From Areca catechu (lineage: Eukaryota; Streptophyta; Magnoliopsida; Arecales; Arecaceae), in assembly GCA_021397845.1 (NCBI GenBank), contig CM038038.1:65766748-65830747 (forward strand): 64,000 nt of DNA, read 5' to 3'. Position numbers and translations under genes: made by a program. A model generated the notes under the pieces. It saw only the letters and a program-made list of their open reading frames with translations. It was not told where the DNA came from and ran no database searches. Below are positions 10,337 through 19,876 of this stretch, piece after piece (positions within the stretch are counted from its first letter, which is position 1; each line of letters opens with the position of its first letter).

Positions 10337-10634
10337 TTGTGTGTACACAACAAATCTTATATAAGTTCAAAGGTAGGAAAACTCTTTCCAATTGTAATTC
10401 ATACAATTCTCAACTTATCTTGGCCTCTAAAATATTAATAGCTTTGTGTGTACACAACAAACTATAATATTTTAGTTAAGTTAGACCCTTCATTACTATA
10501 TAGTCATGATATTAATTATAATACCCTTGTGTGTACACAACAAAGTATTATATTAAATCATTCCATAAGCATCAAATGTACCAAGCAAAAATTATGTTAG
10601 TCACCATAAAGAAAAAGGCCTTGTGTATACACAA
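10337..10634 (-). repeat. Four dispersed TTGTGT-NN-ACACAA inverted repeats in the Cop2 leader
   Basis: Sites at 10337-10350, 10444-10457, 10527-10540 and 10621-10634 each have perfect 6-bp arms and a 2-nt centre, and in gag sense each is preceded by TTTG. Spacing is 83-107 bp. Cop1 has four equivalent sites with a 1-nt centre at 26461-26473, 26551-26563, 26632-26644 and 26738-26750, the last two degenerate. Confidence 0.85.
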
Positions 10635-10974
10635 CAAACCTAATATGGATCATAACATAATAATGACTTGGCATGAAGGAAGGCCCTATGTAGTGAATAT
10701 TACACTAAGCATATCAATCAATAATTAAGTTAATCATACCGGCCAGGTAAGTGGGAGAGTGGTGGGAGTCCCCCCGTTGCTTTCCTTAGACATCAATAAG
10801 AATTGGCCAGGTCAGTCAACGGAACCAATTAAAAACCACGTCCTCTTTACCGATCATGAACCACTTTTCCTAGACACCGAATGATAAACTAATCATATTG
10901 ATTATTTTTGCTTTTGGTATATGACACTACAACTTAATATGTTTTAAAGAGGGCTTTATTAAAACAAAGCACAT

Positions 10975-11345
10975 TTTAGCAAATATGTGCCATAGTGAGC
11001 CATCATACTAGGACAACCATTTACCACATAATGGATCCACCATTATGCCAGGGCAACCTTATTTCAATATGATGACTAGAAGGCTAAACATATCTCTATG
11101 CAAATTAAGGTTTAAGTGAAAACCTTAATTAGTGGCATACATCAAACATATATGCATAATTAACACAAATATGTGATTAGTGTGTCATCATACTAGGACA
11201 ACCATTTACCACATAATGGATCCACCATTATGCCAGGGAAACCTTATTTCAGTATGATGACTAGATCTCTATGCATATCTCTACAACAATTAGGGTTTGA
11301 GTGAAAACCCTAATTGGTGACATTACAACAAACATATATTACATC
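10975..11345 (-). repeat. 185-bp tandem duplication with covarying hairpins, Cop2 leader
   Basis: Two units offset by 185 bp. The blocks starting at 11001 and 11186 are nearly identical for about 75 bp and include CATAATGG/CCATTATG 8-bp arms. Each unit then has an 11-bp perfect stem: 11103-11113 with 11120-11130, and 11288-11298 with 11305-11315. The stems differ by one A-to-G in the left arm and the matching T-to-C in the right arm. Confidence 0.85.
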
Positions 11346-11407
11346 TCATGTTACTTATATAAATGTGCATCTAAAATTCAGCATATATATTTTAATCTTA
11401 ATAAGGA

Positions 11408-11420
11408 GGCTTTGATACCA
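11408..11420 (-). other. Primer-binding site of Cop2
   Basis: Reads TGGTATCAAAGCC on the minus strand, one nucleotide inside the LTR. It is complementary to the 3' end of plant initiator tRNA-Met (TGGTATCAGAGCC expected) with one mismatch. It fixes the LTR edge at 11422. Confidence 0.75.
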
Positions 11421-11776
11421 CTGTAGGGTTTGATGGCAAGGTGGAAACATAGATTTCAAAATTTTTAATTTTATCTTTTGAAATCTTCACCAAACCTTTA
11501 ACCCAAGATCTCCTTAAAAGAATTAAAACATATAAAATGCATATATAAGATTTAATCTCAAAGTAAGATACTAACCTGTATCGCAAAATCCAAACTCTGA
11601 ATCTCCACCAGGTGCCCAAATGTTCACCCTCCAATGGTGATCCACACAGAAAAAGATGAAGACAACAATTCCTAGTTCTTGGCTCCTCTTCTTGAATTCT
11701 TTTTCAAGAATTCAATTCTTGGACTTTTAGGCTGAAATTTTCTTTCTTGAAAATTTCTTTTCTTCCTTCTTTCCTC

Positions 11777-11789
11777 TTCTTGAATTTTC
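11777..11789. promoter_or_regulatory. Heat-shock-element-like motif in the Cop2 LTR
   Basis: TTCttGAAttTTC matches the three-module heat shock element pattern TTCnnGAAnnTTC. Further two-module TTCnnGAA matches lie within 11685-11835. The cluster is about 300 bp downstream of the TATA box, so it would be in the transcribed part; a regulatory role is uncertain. Confidence 0.35.
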
Positions 11790-12083
11790 TTCAAGAATTC
11801 CCTTTCTTGAATCCCTTTTCTTGAATTGAATTGGAAGAAAAAATTAAGACAGGCAATGTCTTAATTCAAGAAGGAAAAGAAGAAGAACAGATCCTTTCCT
11901 TTTTCTTTCCTTTACCGTTCAAGACCTTCTTCTTATTCTTGTTTAGGGTCAGAGTTTCGACAGAGGATACCTCTGTAAGGGAAACAATACCCAACAAGAA
12001 CAAGGGGAAGGAGTATCCTGGAGAGGAGGAAAGGGAATTGGATCTCTGAATTATGTTACGTGAAAACCCCCGAGAACCCAACC

Positions 12084-12092
12084 CTATTTATA
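12084..12092 (-). promoter_or_regulatory. TATA box of the Cop2 LTR
   Basis: TATAAATAG on the minus strand, about 1.7 kb into the LTR. It is the best promoter candidate of this LTR and would direct transcription toward the leader and gag. Confidence 0.55.
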
Positions 12093-12419
12093 GATCTCAG
12101 AGGGGTGTCATCTCGAAACAACGCAACCCTCTGAAACCCCAGGGATCACGATCCTTCATTCCTCACGCATCCCCTCAACCAAAAATCATGTTTCTCCGAT
12201 TTAATTTTCGTTTTTCCGACGAGGAGGACTCTCGGAAAAACTTCAGGAAGAATCGCGACTTTTGGAGACTGATTTGCGACCAAAAAGCGATGGATCTTTT
12301 CCTTAATTTTTTCTGGCCATCAGATCTAGATCCAAGGGCGCCAAACAAGGATCTGAAACACCCCCTTTTTTTTCAGATTTTTCTCCGACGTTTTCCTTCT
12401 CACGCATTTTAAGAGAAGT

Positions 12420-12431
12420 CCACGCGCGTGG
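12420..12431. promoter_or_regulatory. CCACGCGCGTGG palindrome upstream of the Cop2 TATA box
   Basis: A perfect 12-bp palindrome about 330 bp upstream of the TATA box in a locally CpG-rich stretch. CGCG-type boxes are known CAMTA targets in plants; binding here is only a possibility. Confidence 0.3.
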
Positions 12432-13794
12432 ACTCTCTTTCTTGGCGCGCGCGGGTGAGAAATGGGAGGGGGCGGCTTGGAGAGAGGGTCTCAGTGAACT
12501 AAATTCACTTGGGTTTAGCCATGGGTTAGCCCAATGTCCTAAAAATTAAATTGGACCTTAATCTGGTTCAGTTAGAACCTAATTAAGCCCAATTCGGAAC
12601 CAAATTCGAATCAGATTCGAATAGAAATTTGGTCTGCAACACATGCTAGTGTGTTTATCCTGCAAACATGATTTAATTCCAAATTAAATCCTTCATCAAT
12701 TTTCTTTTGTGTGTGACCCATTGGGTTCCACACCTAGCCAGCAGTAGGTCCGAGTTCTATTCGACTTAATTCGGTTAGATCTCAACTAAGCCGATTTAGG
12801 TCGACTCAAACTAGCTCGACTCGATCAATTAGAATCTAATTCAAATTAACTGATTTGAATTACCATGACTCAATCATATACCTACAAGACAAGATTGACG
12901 TCTAGCAACGTATCATGTCTACCCGGATGATGTGGAATTTTGGTGGAATTACCAAAATACCCTTCAGTGGTGAGTTACCGGGCAATTCAGTCCTTTGATC
13001 AACTTGCACCCCGAATATGATTATGAATATGGATACTTGTCAAATCCAATTTTATATTCATCCCTAGCTCAATCTTTATAATGATGATTCATTAATTAAC
13101 CATTAGAAAATAACTCTAATGTTCATACTTTGATCAAAGGTTTCCTGAATCCATCATTTGAAATTAGCTGGATGCTATTCCCTCTTACTAGGGCTGATCA
13201 ATTCCTTGTTGACCTACTCACAACCTCCATATACAATCCACCATAACCAGTATCACCTCGTACATGACTCAGTGTCATGATTGATTGCAAACCAAAGTAT
13301 GGATTCATATATATAAGGTACTATGGTAGTCTCAGGTCAAAGGACCACATGCACTACTCCCACTATGAGAATTATCTATTGACAAACAGATAAGGTTCCA
13401 TTAGATATTCTCAATCTGGATCAATTCAGTGAACTCATTCTCTAATGAACACTCACATCCTTGTATTAGTGTCAAACACAAGTGACTGTGAGATCAGTCA
13501 CCCTCATTACAAAACATATATAGGATGTGCTGGTCTTGCCGGAAACATTGATCCCCAACTCAATATCCCATCGACCAGGAATATTTTAGATTAGGGTTTT
13601 AAGGCTTTAGGTCTCACTGGTATGATCTCATCATAACCCTATAACCATAGCCCTAATATATGGGGTTCATCATAAAATCGAAAAAAACATAGCAAATGAT
13701 GAAAATAATGCCTTTATAAAATGTCAATTCATTGATTTTTGGGATCAAAATTCCAATATTTCTATTGGCTTTCAGGGCACAATCTTTCACCTGG

Positions 13795-14318
13795 ATCATC
13801 CTATCCTTAAGATCTAGGAAGGCTTTATGGGCTGCTTTAGTCCACTGAAACTCTCCCTTCCTAATACAGTCTGTGATAGGAGCAAATACAGTACTAAACC
13901 CCTTGATGAATCGTCTATAGAAGGTAGCCAAGCTATGGAAACTTCTGACTTCATGCACACTAGTCGGCTCTGGCCATTCTACTATGGACCTAATCTTCTC
14001 TGGATCGGCAGCCACGCCATCAAGGGTTACTACAAAACCAAGGAAGATAACTCTACTGGTCATGAATTCACACTTTTTGAGATTACCGTAGAGACTATCA
14101 TTCCTCAAAACTTGGCATACTTGTCTAAGGTGGCCTAGGTGGTCTGCAGGGGTCTTACTTTAGATCAGGATGTCATCAAAATAGACCACTACAAACTTCC
14201 CTATGAAAGCTCTAAGCACCTGGGTCATAATCCTCATGAAAGTACTTGGGGCATTGGACAACCCAAAAGGCATAACAACCCATTCGTAGAGACCATCCTT
14301 AGTTTTGAAAGTGGTTTT
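13795..14318 (-). pseudogene. pol: Element B RT, C-terminal fragment
   Basis: Frame of the preceding PR-RT piece after a TGA (14319-14321, Trp in A). It contains WVVMPFGLSNAPSTFMRIM and the intact catalytic box YFDD, then a TAA at 14160-14162 (Tyr in A), then RNDSLYGNLKKCEFMTSRVIFLGFVVT through the connection domain. Similarity to A ends at 13790-13795, where the Cop2 LTR begins; anything translated beyond is LTR sequence. Confidence 0.8.
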
Positions 14319-14966
14319 TCACTCATCCCCAGGTCTAATCCTAGCCTGATGATAGCCGCTCTTGAGATCAATTTTGGAAAAAATCATTGCACCAGCCATC
14401 ATATCTAGCATGCCATCTAGTCTAGGGATGGGGAACCTATACTTGATTATGATTTTGTTGATGGCACGACTATCAACACACATCCTCCACGTGCCATCCT
14501 TCTTTGGGGTCAGTAGTGCAGGGACTGCACAAGGGCTAAGACTCTCTCTAATGAACCCCTTCATCAACAATTCTCCAACCTGCTTTTGCAGTTCCTTATG
14601 CTCAGATGGATTCATCCTATAATGGGGCAAGTTGGGTAAAGTAGCTCCTGGGATTAAATCTATGGAATGCTGGATATCCCTAAGAGGTGGAAGTTGGTCT
14701 GGCAGATCCTCGAGAAAAACATCCTCAAATTCTTCTAACAAAGGCCTAACTTCCTGAGGAGGCTCTGAGGGTGTAGGAGTCCTAAGTTCCTTAGCAGTGA
14801 ACATCCAAATGGGTGAACCACTATGAATTTCTTGTTCTAGATCCGTAGCACTAATTAGGTTCACTCCAGTCTTCATCTCTTTGACCTTATTGGGTCCTTT
14901 AGCTACCTTGTCCTTAGGAGGGACTGAATGGATTGTTATTTTTTTTCCCATTAAAACTAAAGACAC
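14319..14966 (-). pseudogene. pol: Element B protease end and RT N-terminus
   Basis: About 215 codons covering the linker after protease and the RT entry (DLPPLRDIQHSIDLIPGATLPNLPHYRMNPSE, PALLTPKKDGTWRMCVDSRAINK, FSKIDLKSGYHQ). It lies in a different frame from the upstream part because of an extra base in an eight-A run (14939-14946). The apparent start is therefore an artefact of the frameshift. It ends in TGA where A has Trp. Confidence 0.8.
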
Positions 14967-15939
14967 AGGTATTGGATTTTCCTAAGAGGGTGGCATCATG
15001 ATCATATAACCAAGGTCTCCCAAGAATTATACTGCTCACCCCCATGGGTAAGACATCACACCAAATCTTCTCTTGATAGGATTGTATTTGGATTTGGACC
15101 TGACATCTTGACTGGATGGTTATAGAGGTAGAGTCTACCCAAGAAACCTTATAGGGGTTGGGGTGGAGGACTGGGGTTAAGCCTAATATTTTGAAAGTGC
15201 TAGCAGAAATGGCATTCACACAGCTCCCATTATCTATGATGATCTTACATACCTTATCCCCTAGTTTAAGGAAAGTCTGTAGGATGTTAGTCCTACGCCA
15301 ATCCTCCTGAACTCTACTCTGGGACAGGATGCATCTCATAACCCCTAACTGGTCAGACTCTGTGGATTCCTCCTCTCCTTCATACTCATCAACCAAATTC
15401 ATTCTGGCCTCATAAACTTCTTCTTCAAATTCTTCATTGGGCATGGAATTCTCTTCCTCTCCCTCTTCTATGTAAAGGGATCTACGAGGACACTGGCTAG
15501 AAACATGACCTATCCTATGGCACTTAAAATAGGCTATGGCTGTGCACTGGCTGGAGATATGACTGGGTTTCTGGCACTTAAAACAGGTGATACTAGAACT
15601 AGAGGTTCTCTGGGTGTCAGGTGCCTTACCTTTGTCCATGGGCCTAGGGGTGGGAATACCCTGAATAGGTTTGCTAGGGGTAACTTGGCTAGGTCCATTT
15701 CTTGGGATTGGGGCAATAACCCTAGAAGGCATAGGTCCTCTCTGAAATTTCTTAGTGTTCAGTGCAATCTGATAGGCTTGGTCTAGGTCAGTAACCTCTC
15801 TCAAAAACAACTCCCTCTTAATGTCTTCCCTAAGTCCAGCCCTAAACCTAGACAAAGTGACCTCATGGGCTTCACTCACATCACATCTCATCAGGTACTC
15901 ATCAAAGGTGGTTATGTAGTCTGAGACAGATCGGTTCCC
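14914..15939 (-). pseudogene. gag: Element B Gag C-terminus, zinc knuckles and protease
   Basis: Continues the gag frame after TAA 15940-15942. It includes the end of the Gag core, two zinc knuckles (CFKCQKPSHISSQC with Ser for Gly, and YFKCHRIGHVSSQC whose first Cys is Tyr), an acidic linker and the protease with IIIDNGSC. The DSG triad reads DNG, so protease activity is doubtful. The frame is lost at the eight-A run around 14940. Element C has the same YFKC and DNG variants. Confidence 0.82.
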
Positions 15940-16605
15940 TTATTTCAAGGTTTGCCATTGGTCTAACAGATTCTGCTGGTATGAAATGGGTAGGTACTTA
16001 TCTCTAAGCTTCTCTTTCATACCCTGCCAAGTGGTTATGGGCTCAACATTTCGTCTCCTAGTGGTTAGCTCAATGTTCCCCCAGTATAACCTAGCTTGAC
16101 GCACTAACTTCATCTTGGCAAACTTGAACTTCCTTTCCTCAGACATGGCATACCACTCAAAGTACTGGTCCATCTCACCCTTCCAATCAGAATACACCTT
16201 AGGGTTTAAGCTACCATCAAAAGCGGGTGCATCTAATTTGATGTTCCGGATGAACCTATCATCTCTATCTTCAGGCTCTGGGTCAGGCCTCCTATGATTA
16301 GGTTCAGGATCTCTGTATAAAGGTCTTCTAGGCTCCTGGTGTGGGTGAGGTCGAGGCACATTAAAATCTGGGTCAGGAGTCCAATTCTGATGCCTAGGTT
16401 TCTCAAGTACTTGGACTCGATCCCTAAGCTGGGTAAGATCCTCATGGACTTGTTCCTTAAACTGGGCAACAGTAGCAGTCATATCATGACTCAATTTGTT
16501 CATACTTTCGGTAAGATTTCTAACCATGGCCTCTAAATCAGGTTGGATTTGACCAGGTTGGTAGGGTACTCCATTCCGGATGGACATGATGATGCAAGCA
16601 AGCAC
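15940..16605 (-). CDS. gag: Element B Gag N-terminal part
   Basis: 221 residues from an ATG at 16605; the homologous A start corresponds to the Met seven codons downstream. N-terminal helical segment, Pro/Arg/Asp linker with EPRRP repeats, and the Retrotrans_gag core through ARLYWGNIELTTRR, where A has its stop. It ends at TAA 15940-15942 in place of a Gln codon (CAA), a C-to-T change. Confidence 0.82.
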   Translation of the reverse strand: MLACIIMSIRNGVPYQPGQIQPDLEAMVRNLTESMNKLSHDMTATVAQFKEQVHEDLTQLRDRVQVLEKPRHQNWTPDPDFNVPRPHPHQEPRRPLYRDPEPNHRRPDPEPEDRDDRFIRNIKLDAPAFDGSLNPKVYSDWKGEMDQYFEWYAMSEERKFKFAKMKLVRQARLYWGNIELTTRRRNVEPITTWQGMKEKLRDKYLPISYQQNLLDQWQTLK

Positions 16606-17473
16606 ACCAAATGAGACTCGACTGAAATGACTACGGGCTAACTAGACCTAGAGCCCAAACTAGATGCCCAATCAGAGTGGCAAGCTAGCCTGTAGTAACT
16701 CGGGACTCAGCCAGGCAGGTGTAAGAAGAGTGTTAGGTCCCTAATTGCCAATCCTAGACACCAATCAGTGATTGGCTAGGTAGACGGACCAGCACACAAG
16801 CCCTTCGGGATAGAATCCCTGAACCACCATTCTAGACACTGAGTACAAAGCACACACAGAGTAACTAGACAAACTGACTCAACACTAGCCTAGACCCGAC
16901 TTGTCGGTGTCCAAAGCCCACTCGGGCAAATTAGGTATAATTAATTTTAAGATTAAAGGCTTAGGTTCGAATGCACGGGAGGTCATTTTGGGCTAAGGAG
17001 AGGGTCTCAATCCTCCCCTTATTTTGCAACTTCGGTGCCCTTAAGATAGATTCAATTTATGCACACTTAAATAAAACACAGCTTGCAGAAAATAAAAAGC
17101 AGAACAGCAGTAAAATTGATCTCTGAAATTCTACAGAAATTAATAAATCATGAAAATTTTGTGTAAATTATATTCAATTATAATGGTTCCATAAAAATAA
17201 GAATTACCTAATTTAGAATTTTTTGCAGGGAGAAACAATTTGAATAATAGGGTAGTTACTGGCAGTAAACAAAATGTGTGTCCCGTTTACAATCCCTGCC
17301 TAGAAGTTATAACCCAGCGGCACCCCTACATGCCCTAAAAAACCCCGTGGAATGGGAGGAGGAGACTTGCATCTCGCTTGTTCCTAGGATCGGATGGCCA
17401 GGGGAGTCTCCTCCAGACAGCAAAAGTAAAAAGGAACGAAAAAATAATCAAACAAGAAAGAACCCTAGACAGG
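16606..17473 (-). other. 5' leader of element B
   Basis: Non-coding leader homologous to that of A. It includes the CCAATC...GATTGG hairpin (within about 16750-16780) followed by the CCTTCGGG block. No ORF of interest. It is nearly identical to the leader of C (23855-24722). Confidence 0.75.
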
Positions 17474-17485
17474 GCTCTGATACCA
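17474..17485 (-). other. Primer-binding site of element B
   Basis: TGGTATCAGAGC on the minus strand, a perfect complement of initiator tRNA-Met, extended by one more matching C. A 3-nt spacer separates it from the LTR end at 17489. Confidence 0.85.
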
Positions 17486-17488
17486 AAA

Positions 17489-19100
17489 TGATGCAGAACG
17501 AAAAAGAGATGATGTGATGCGGAAGTAAATTAAAATTAATATATATATATATTTTTTATTTTTTTAATTTTCAGAAGTCGGCTTAGACTCAAAGGAAAGT
17601 TAAACTAAATTGAGAGAAACTATATAATAATTGAAAGCACAATTCAAAGAAACTAGATTATCAGATTAGTTCAGAAGTAAAGGATCGCTGGGGGTTGAGA
17701 AACTCCCAGACCTAGGGTTTTGCTCTGAACTTTCAACAGGACAGAACTAAAGAGAAGGGAAGGATTATGTACCAGGCAGTGATCTTCACAGAGTTTGGTG
17801 GAAGGACTCTCTCGAGCAGATTGTTGGATCCTCGGATTCGGATATCTTCTCAATGGATCCTCCAATACTGGTCCTTTGGCAGAGTTGGCTTCTCCTGAAC
17901 TCAGGATCTGGGAAAGAAGAAGAACAAGTTAAGGAATCAGATACTCAAAGAAAGGATTTACCATATAAGAAGAACTTGAAAGTTGATGTTGCTGAAATCC
18001 TGATTCTCCTGGATGTTGATCTGACTTCCTCTGGGATTTGCTCTGTATTTGAAGTAGCCGATCTGGACCTGGATGCTGGTGGTCGGCCTATACTTGGAAG
18101 AGAGGGGCCGTGAGATGATGAGGTAGATTAGGGTTTGGATGATTGGTGGAATGAAGAAGATGATGGGCGGCTAGGGTTTGGAATTGAAGTGGCTAACCTA
18201 GGGTTTTGGGTTTGGAGATCTCACACCTCCTCAAGGTTCCTAGGGAACCCGGATTTACTCCCTCATGGAGCTCAACACCTGAATACAAGTGCGAAAGAGA
18301 GAAACACAAAGTTGCTCACACAGAAATTGATTTCATTCATCAGTATCTTAAAAACTTACAAGAGGGGTTTATTTTCTAGGCCTTTACAAGAAATCTGGTT
18401 TTTACATCTTCCCATGTGGGACTAATATGATGGATCTTCAAATTAGGTGTATAGAATCAAATTCCCCTCATATGGCCGGCCAAGAGCTTCCTTAAGTGTT
18501 GATTGATGGCTCCAAATGGCAAGAAGATGGCGCCTCCTAGCCTTGCTCTTCAAGACAAAAATTTTCCTTCCATGCTTGGTTTTATTTGGAAGTATTTGGG
18601 CGTCTCCTAGTCTTGCTCCCCAAGTTTTGCTCCTTTCTTTTCATAGCTTGGCTCTTATGGAATTATTTTGGGCGCCTCCTTAGATTGAGGATCCTAGATT
18701 GATCTCTCCTTAAGTGGTGCATGAAAGAAGGGACCTGCTTTCTTGTGGTGTGGGGACCAAGGCACACTGGATGGAGATGTGGCGCCTCTTGGACTTTGGC
18801 ATGTGGTTGGGAGTGTGGCGCCCACTTGCTTGGGCCTGGGATAAAATTGTGGCACCCTGGACCTTGACTTGAAAAAGGTGGCACCAACCTGGAGAAGACC
18901 TAGACCACTACTAGGACTTGTACTGAGTCAACATGACTCAACAAAATTTAAATTACAGGGAAATACAGACTCAAGACTAAAATTGAGTTGACCAAGTCAA
19001 CCCTTATTACAAAACCAGAAAAACCTAATTCTTCGGACAAGGTCAATCAGAGATCCAGATGGAGCCCTGAAGTCTTCTTCAGAGTCTGGTGCCCGCACCA
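17489..19100 (-). repeat. Type-A LTR shared by elements B and C (1612 bp)
   Basis: It serves as 3' LTR of C (the pol tail and purine tract abut its right end at 19100) and as 5' LTR of B (primer-binding site abuts its left end at 17489). Sharing one LTR is the signature of a tandem array formed by unequal recombination between LTRs. The region corresponding to the TATA box (about 18368) is mutated. No gene is present. Confidence 0.88.
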
Positions 19101-19876
19101 ATTCTCCCGGGGTGGGAGGAACTCGACCCTGTCGAGTATGGATAAAGTTGGCTCTGGTATCTCTCCAAGAGGTCTGGGTCCAATTCTTGTAATTCTTCTC
19201 GGGAGATCCAAGAGTCATAAGAATCTGGCCTTCCTTGCCAGTAGACCAGGTCTCTTTGGTATCCTCGATTACGAGTAGAGATAACCAGATCATCCAAGAT
19301 CTTTTCAATCTGCTCTTTCCTCACAGGCCAGTTTGTAGGTGGACACACAGGGTTGGGTTCACTCTCAAGAGCAGGATTAGGCTCAAAAGGCTCACTGGGA
19401 ATCACAGCTGGCTCTCTATACTCTACTAGGTCTGTAATGTGGAAAGTGGAGCTAATGCCTAGTTCTGAAGGCAACTCGAGCACATAGGAATTGGACCCTA
19501 CTCTCTTCACCACTCTAAATGGTCCAGCTCCTCTAGCATGTAACTTTCTAACAGTTCTAGGAGGAAACCATTCAGGCCTTAACCTAATCATTACATAGTC
19601 TCCCTCAACAAAAGTTTTGACTCGCCTTTGAGAATCAGCCAACTTCTTATAAGTTTCATTACTTAAATTTATTTTGGCATGAATTTCTTTATACAAGTCT
19701 TTTATATGATGTGCAAAAACTTCAGCAGACTCTGAGACTCCTGTGTAGACTGGTAAAGGAGCTAGGTCAAGAGGTGTGTGAGGTTTGTAACCATGCACTA
19801 TTTCAAATGGACTCTTACCTGTAGACCTATTGACCGAGTCATTGTATGCAAATTCAGCCCTAGGTAAGTACAAATC
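19079..19876 (-). pseudogene. pol: Element C integrase C-terminus and chromodomain
   Basis: It follows TGA 19877-19879 (Trp in A) in the same frame. It covers the end of the integrase core (RAEFAYNDSVNRSTGKSPFEIVHGY), the GPY/F-like region (RKLHARGAGPFRVVKRVGSNSYVLELP), and the chromodomain (VRKEQIEKILDDLVISTRNRGYQRDLVYWQGRPDSYDSWISREEL). Arg-to-Tyr and other changes sit next to the conserved Trp. It ends at TGA 19079-19081, inside the LTR, where A reads Arg. Confidence 0.85.

Larger units (their letters stand above)
10147..11407 (-). other. 5' leader of Cop2, rich in structured repeats
   Basis: A 1.26-kb non-coding leader. It holds four short inverted repeats with TTGTGT and ACACAA arms (10337-10350, 10444-10457, 10527-10540, 10621-10634). 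A module at about 10740-10880 is homologous to gypsy leaders. A tandem duplication with a 185-bp period (about 10975-11345) has one perfect 11-bp-stem hairpin per unit. The few ATGs and short frames in it look incidental. Confidence 0.75.
6805..13789 (-). mobile_element. Cop2: Ty1/copia element, 3' part displaced by element A
   Basis: Minus-strand copia with a 2368-bp 5' LTR (11422-13789), primer-binding site (11408-11420), long leader (10147-11407) and gag-pol in one frame from 10146 down to 6805, where element A interrupts it after an HWK codon triplet in RT. The rest of RT, RNase H and the 3' LTR should lie left of the window. Its right edge cuts gypsy B after CCTGG (13790-13794), the likely 5-bp target duplication. 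Confidence 0.9.
11422..13789 (-). repeat. 5' LTR of Cop2 (2368 bp)
   Basis: In element sense it starts TGAAAGATTGTGCCC at 13789 and ends CCCTACA at 11422, next to the primer-binding site. It is related to, but strongly diverged from, the LTR of Cop1. It contains an almost invariant 31-bp block with GACGTC (12878-12908), a CCACGCGCGTGG palindrome (12420-12431), TATAAATAG (12084-12092) and a downstream tract full of TTCTTGAA-like inverted repeats (11685-11835). No gene is present; the frame at 12053-12412 is incidental. Confidence 0.85.
13790..17488 (-). mobile_element. Element B: gypsy (type A), truncated by Cop2, shares its 5' LTR with C
   Basis: Minus-strand internal region of a type-A gypsy element. 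Reading leftward from the LTR at 17489-19100 it has a primer-binding site (17474-17485), leader (16606-17473), gag and pol up to RT, where Cop2 interrupts it at 13790. The missing integrase, chromodomain and 3' LTR should lie beyond the left edge of the window. No separate 5' LTR exists: the LTR on its right is also the 3' LTR of element C. Confidence 0.88.

Noticed and set aside
12053..12412. A 119-codon frame in the Cop2 LTR
   Set aside because: It runs antisense to the element across its TATA box and leader start; nothing indicates a protein.
13790..13794. CCTGG at 13790 and at 26345 as one target duplication pair around the C/B array
   Set aside because: At 13790 the CCTGG belongs to gypsy B itself and marks the Cop2 insertion; the partner of 26345 should lie outside the window.
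14939..14946. The eight-A run in B and C as a programmed frameshift site
   Set aside because: It lies after protease, not between gag and pol, and A and D read through the region in one frame. A shared indel is simpler.
17474..17485. tRNA gene remnant suggested by the GCTCTGATACCA word
   Set aside because: This is the primer-binding site complement next to an LTR; no other part of a tRNA is present.
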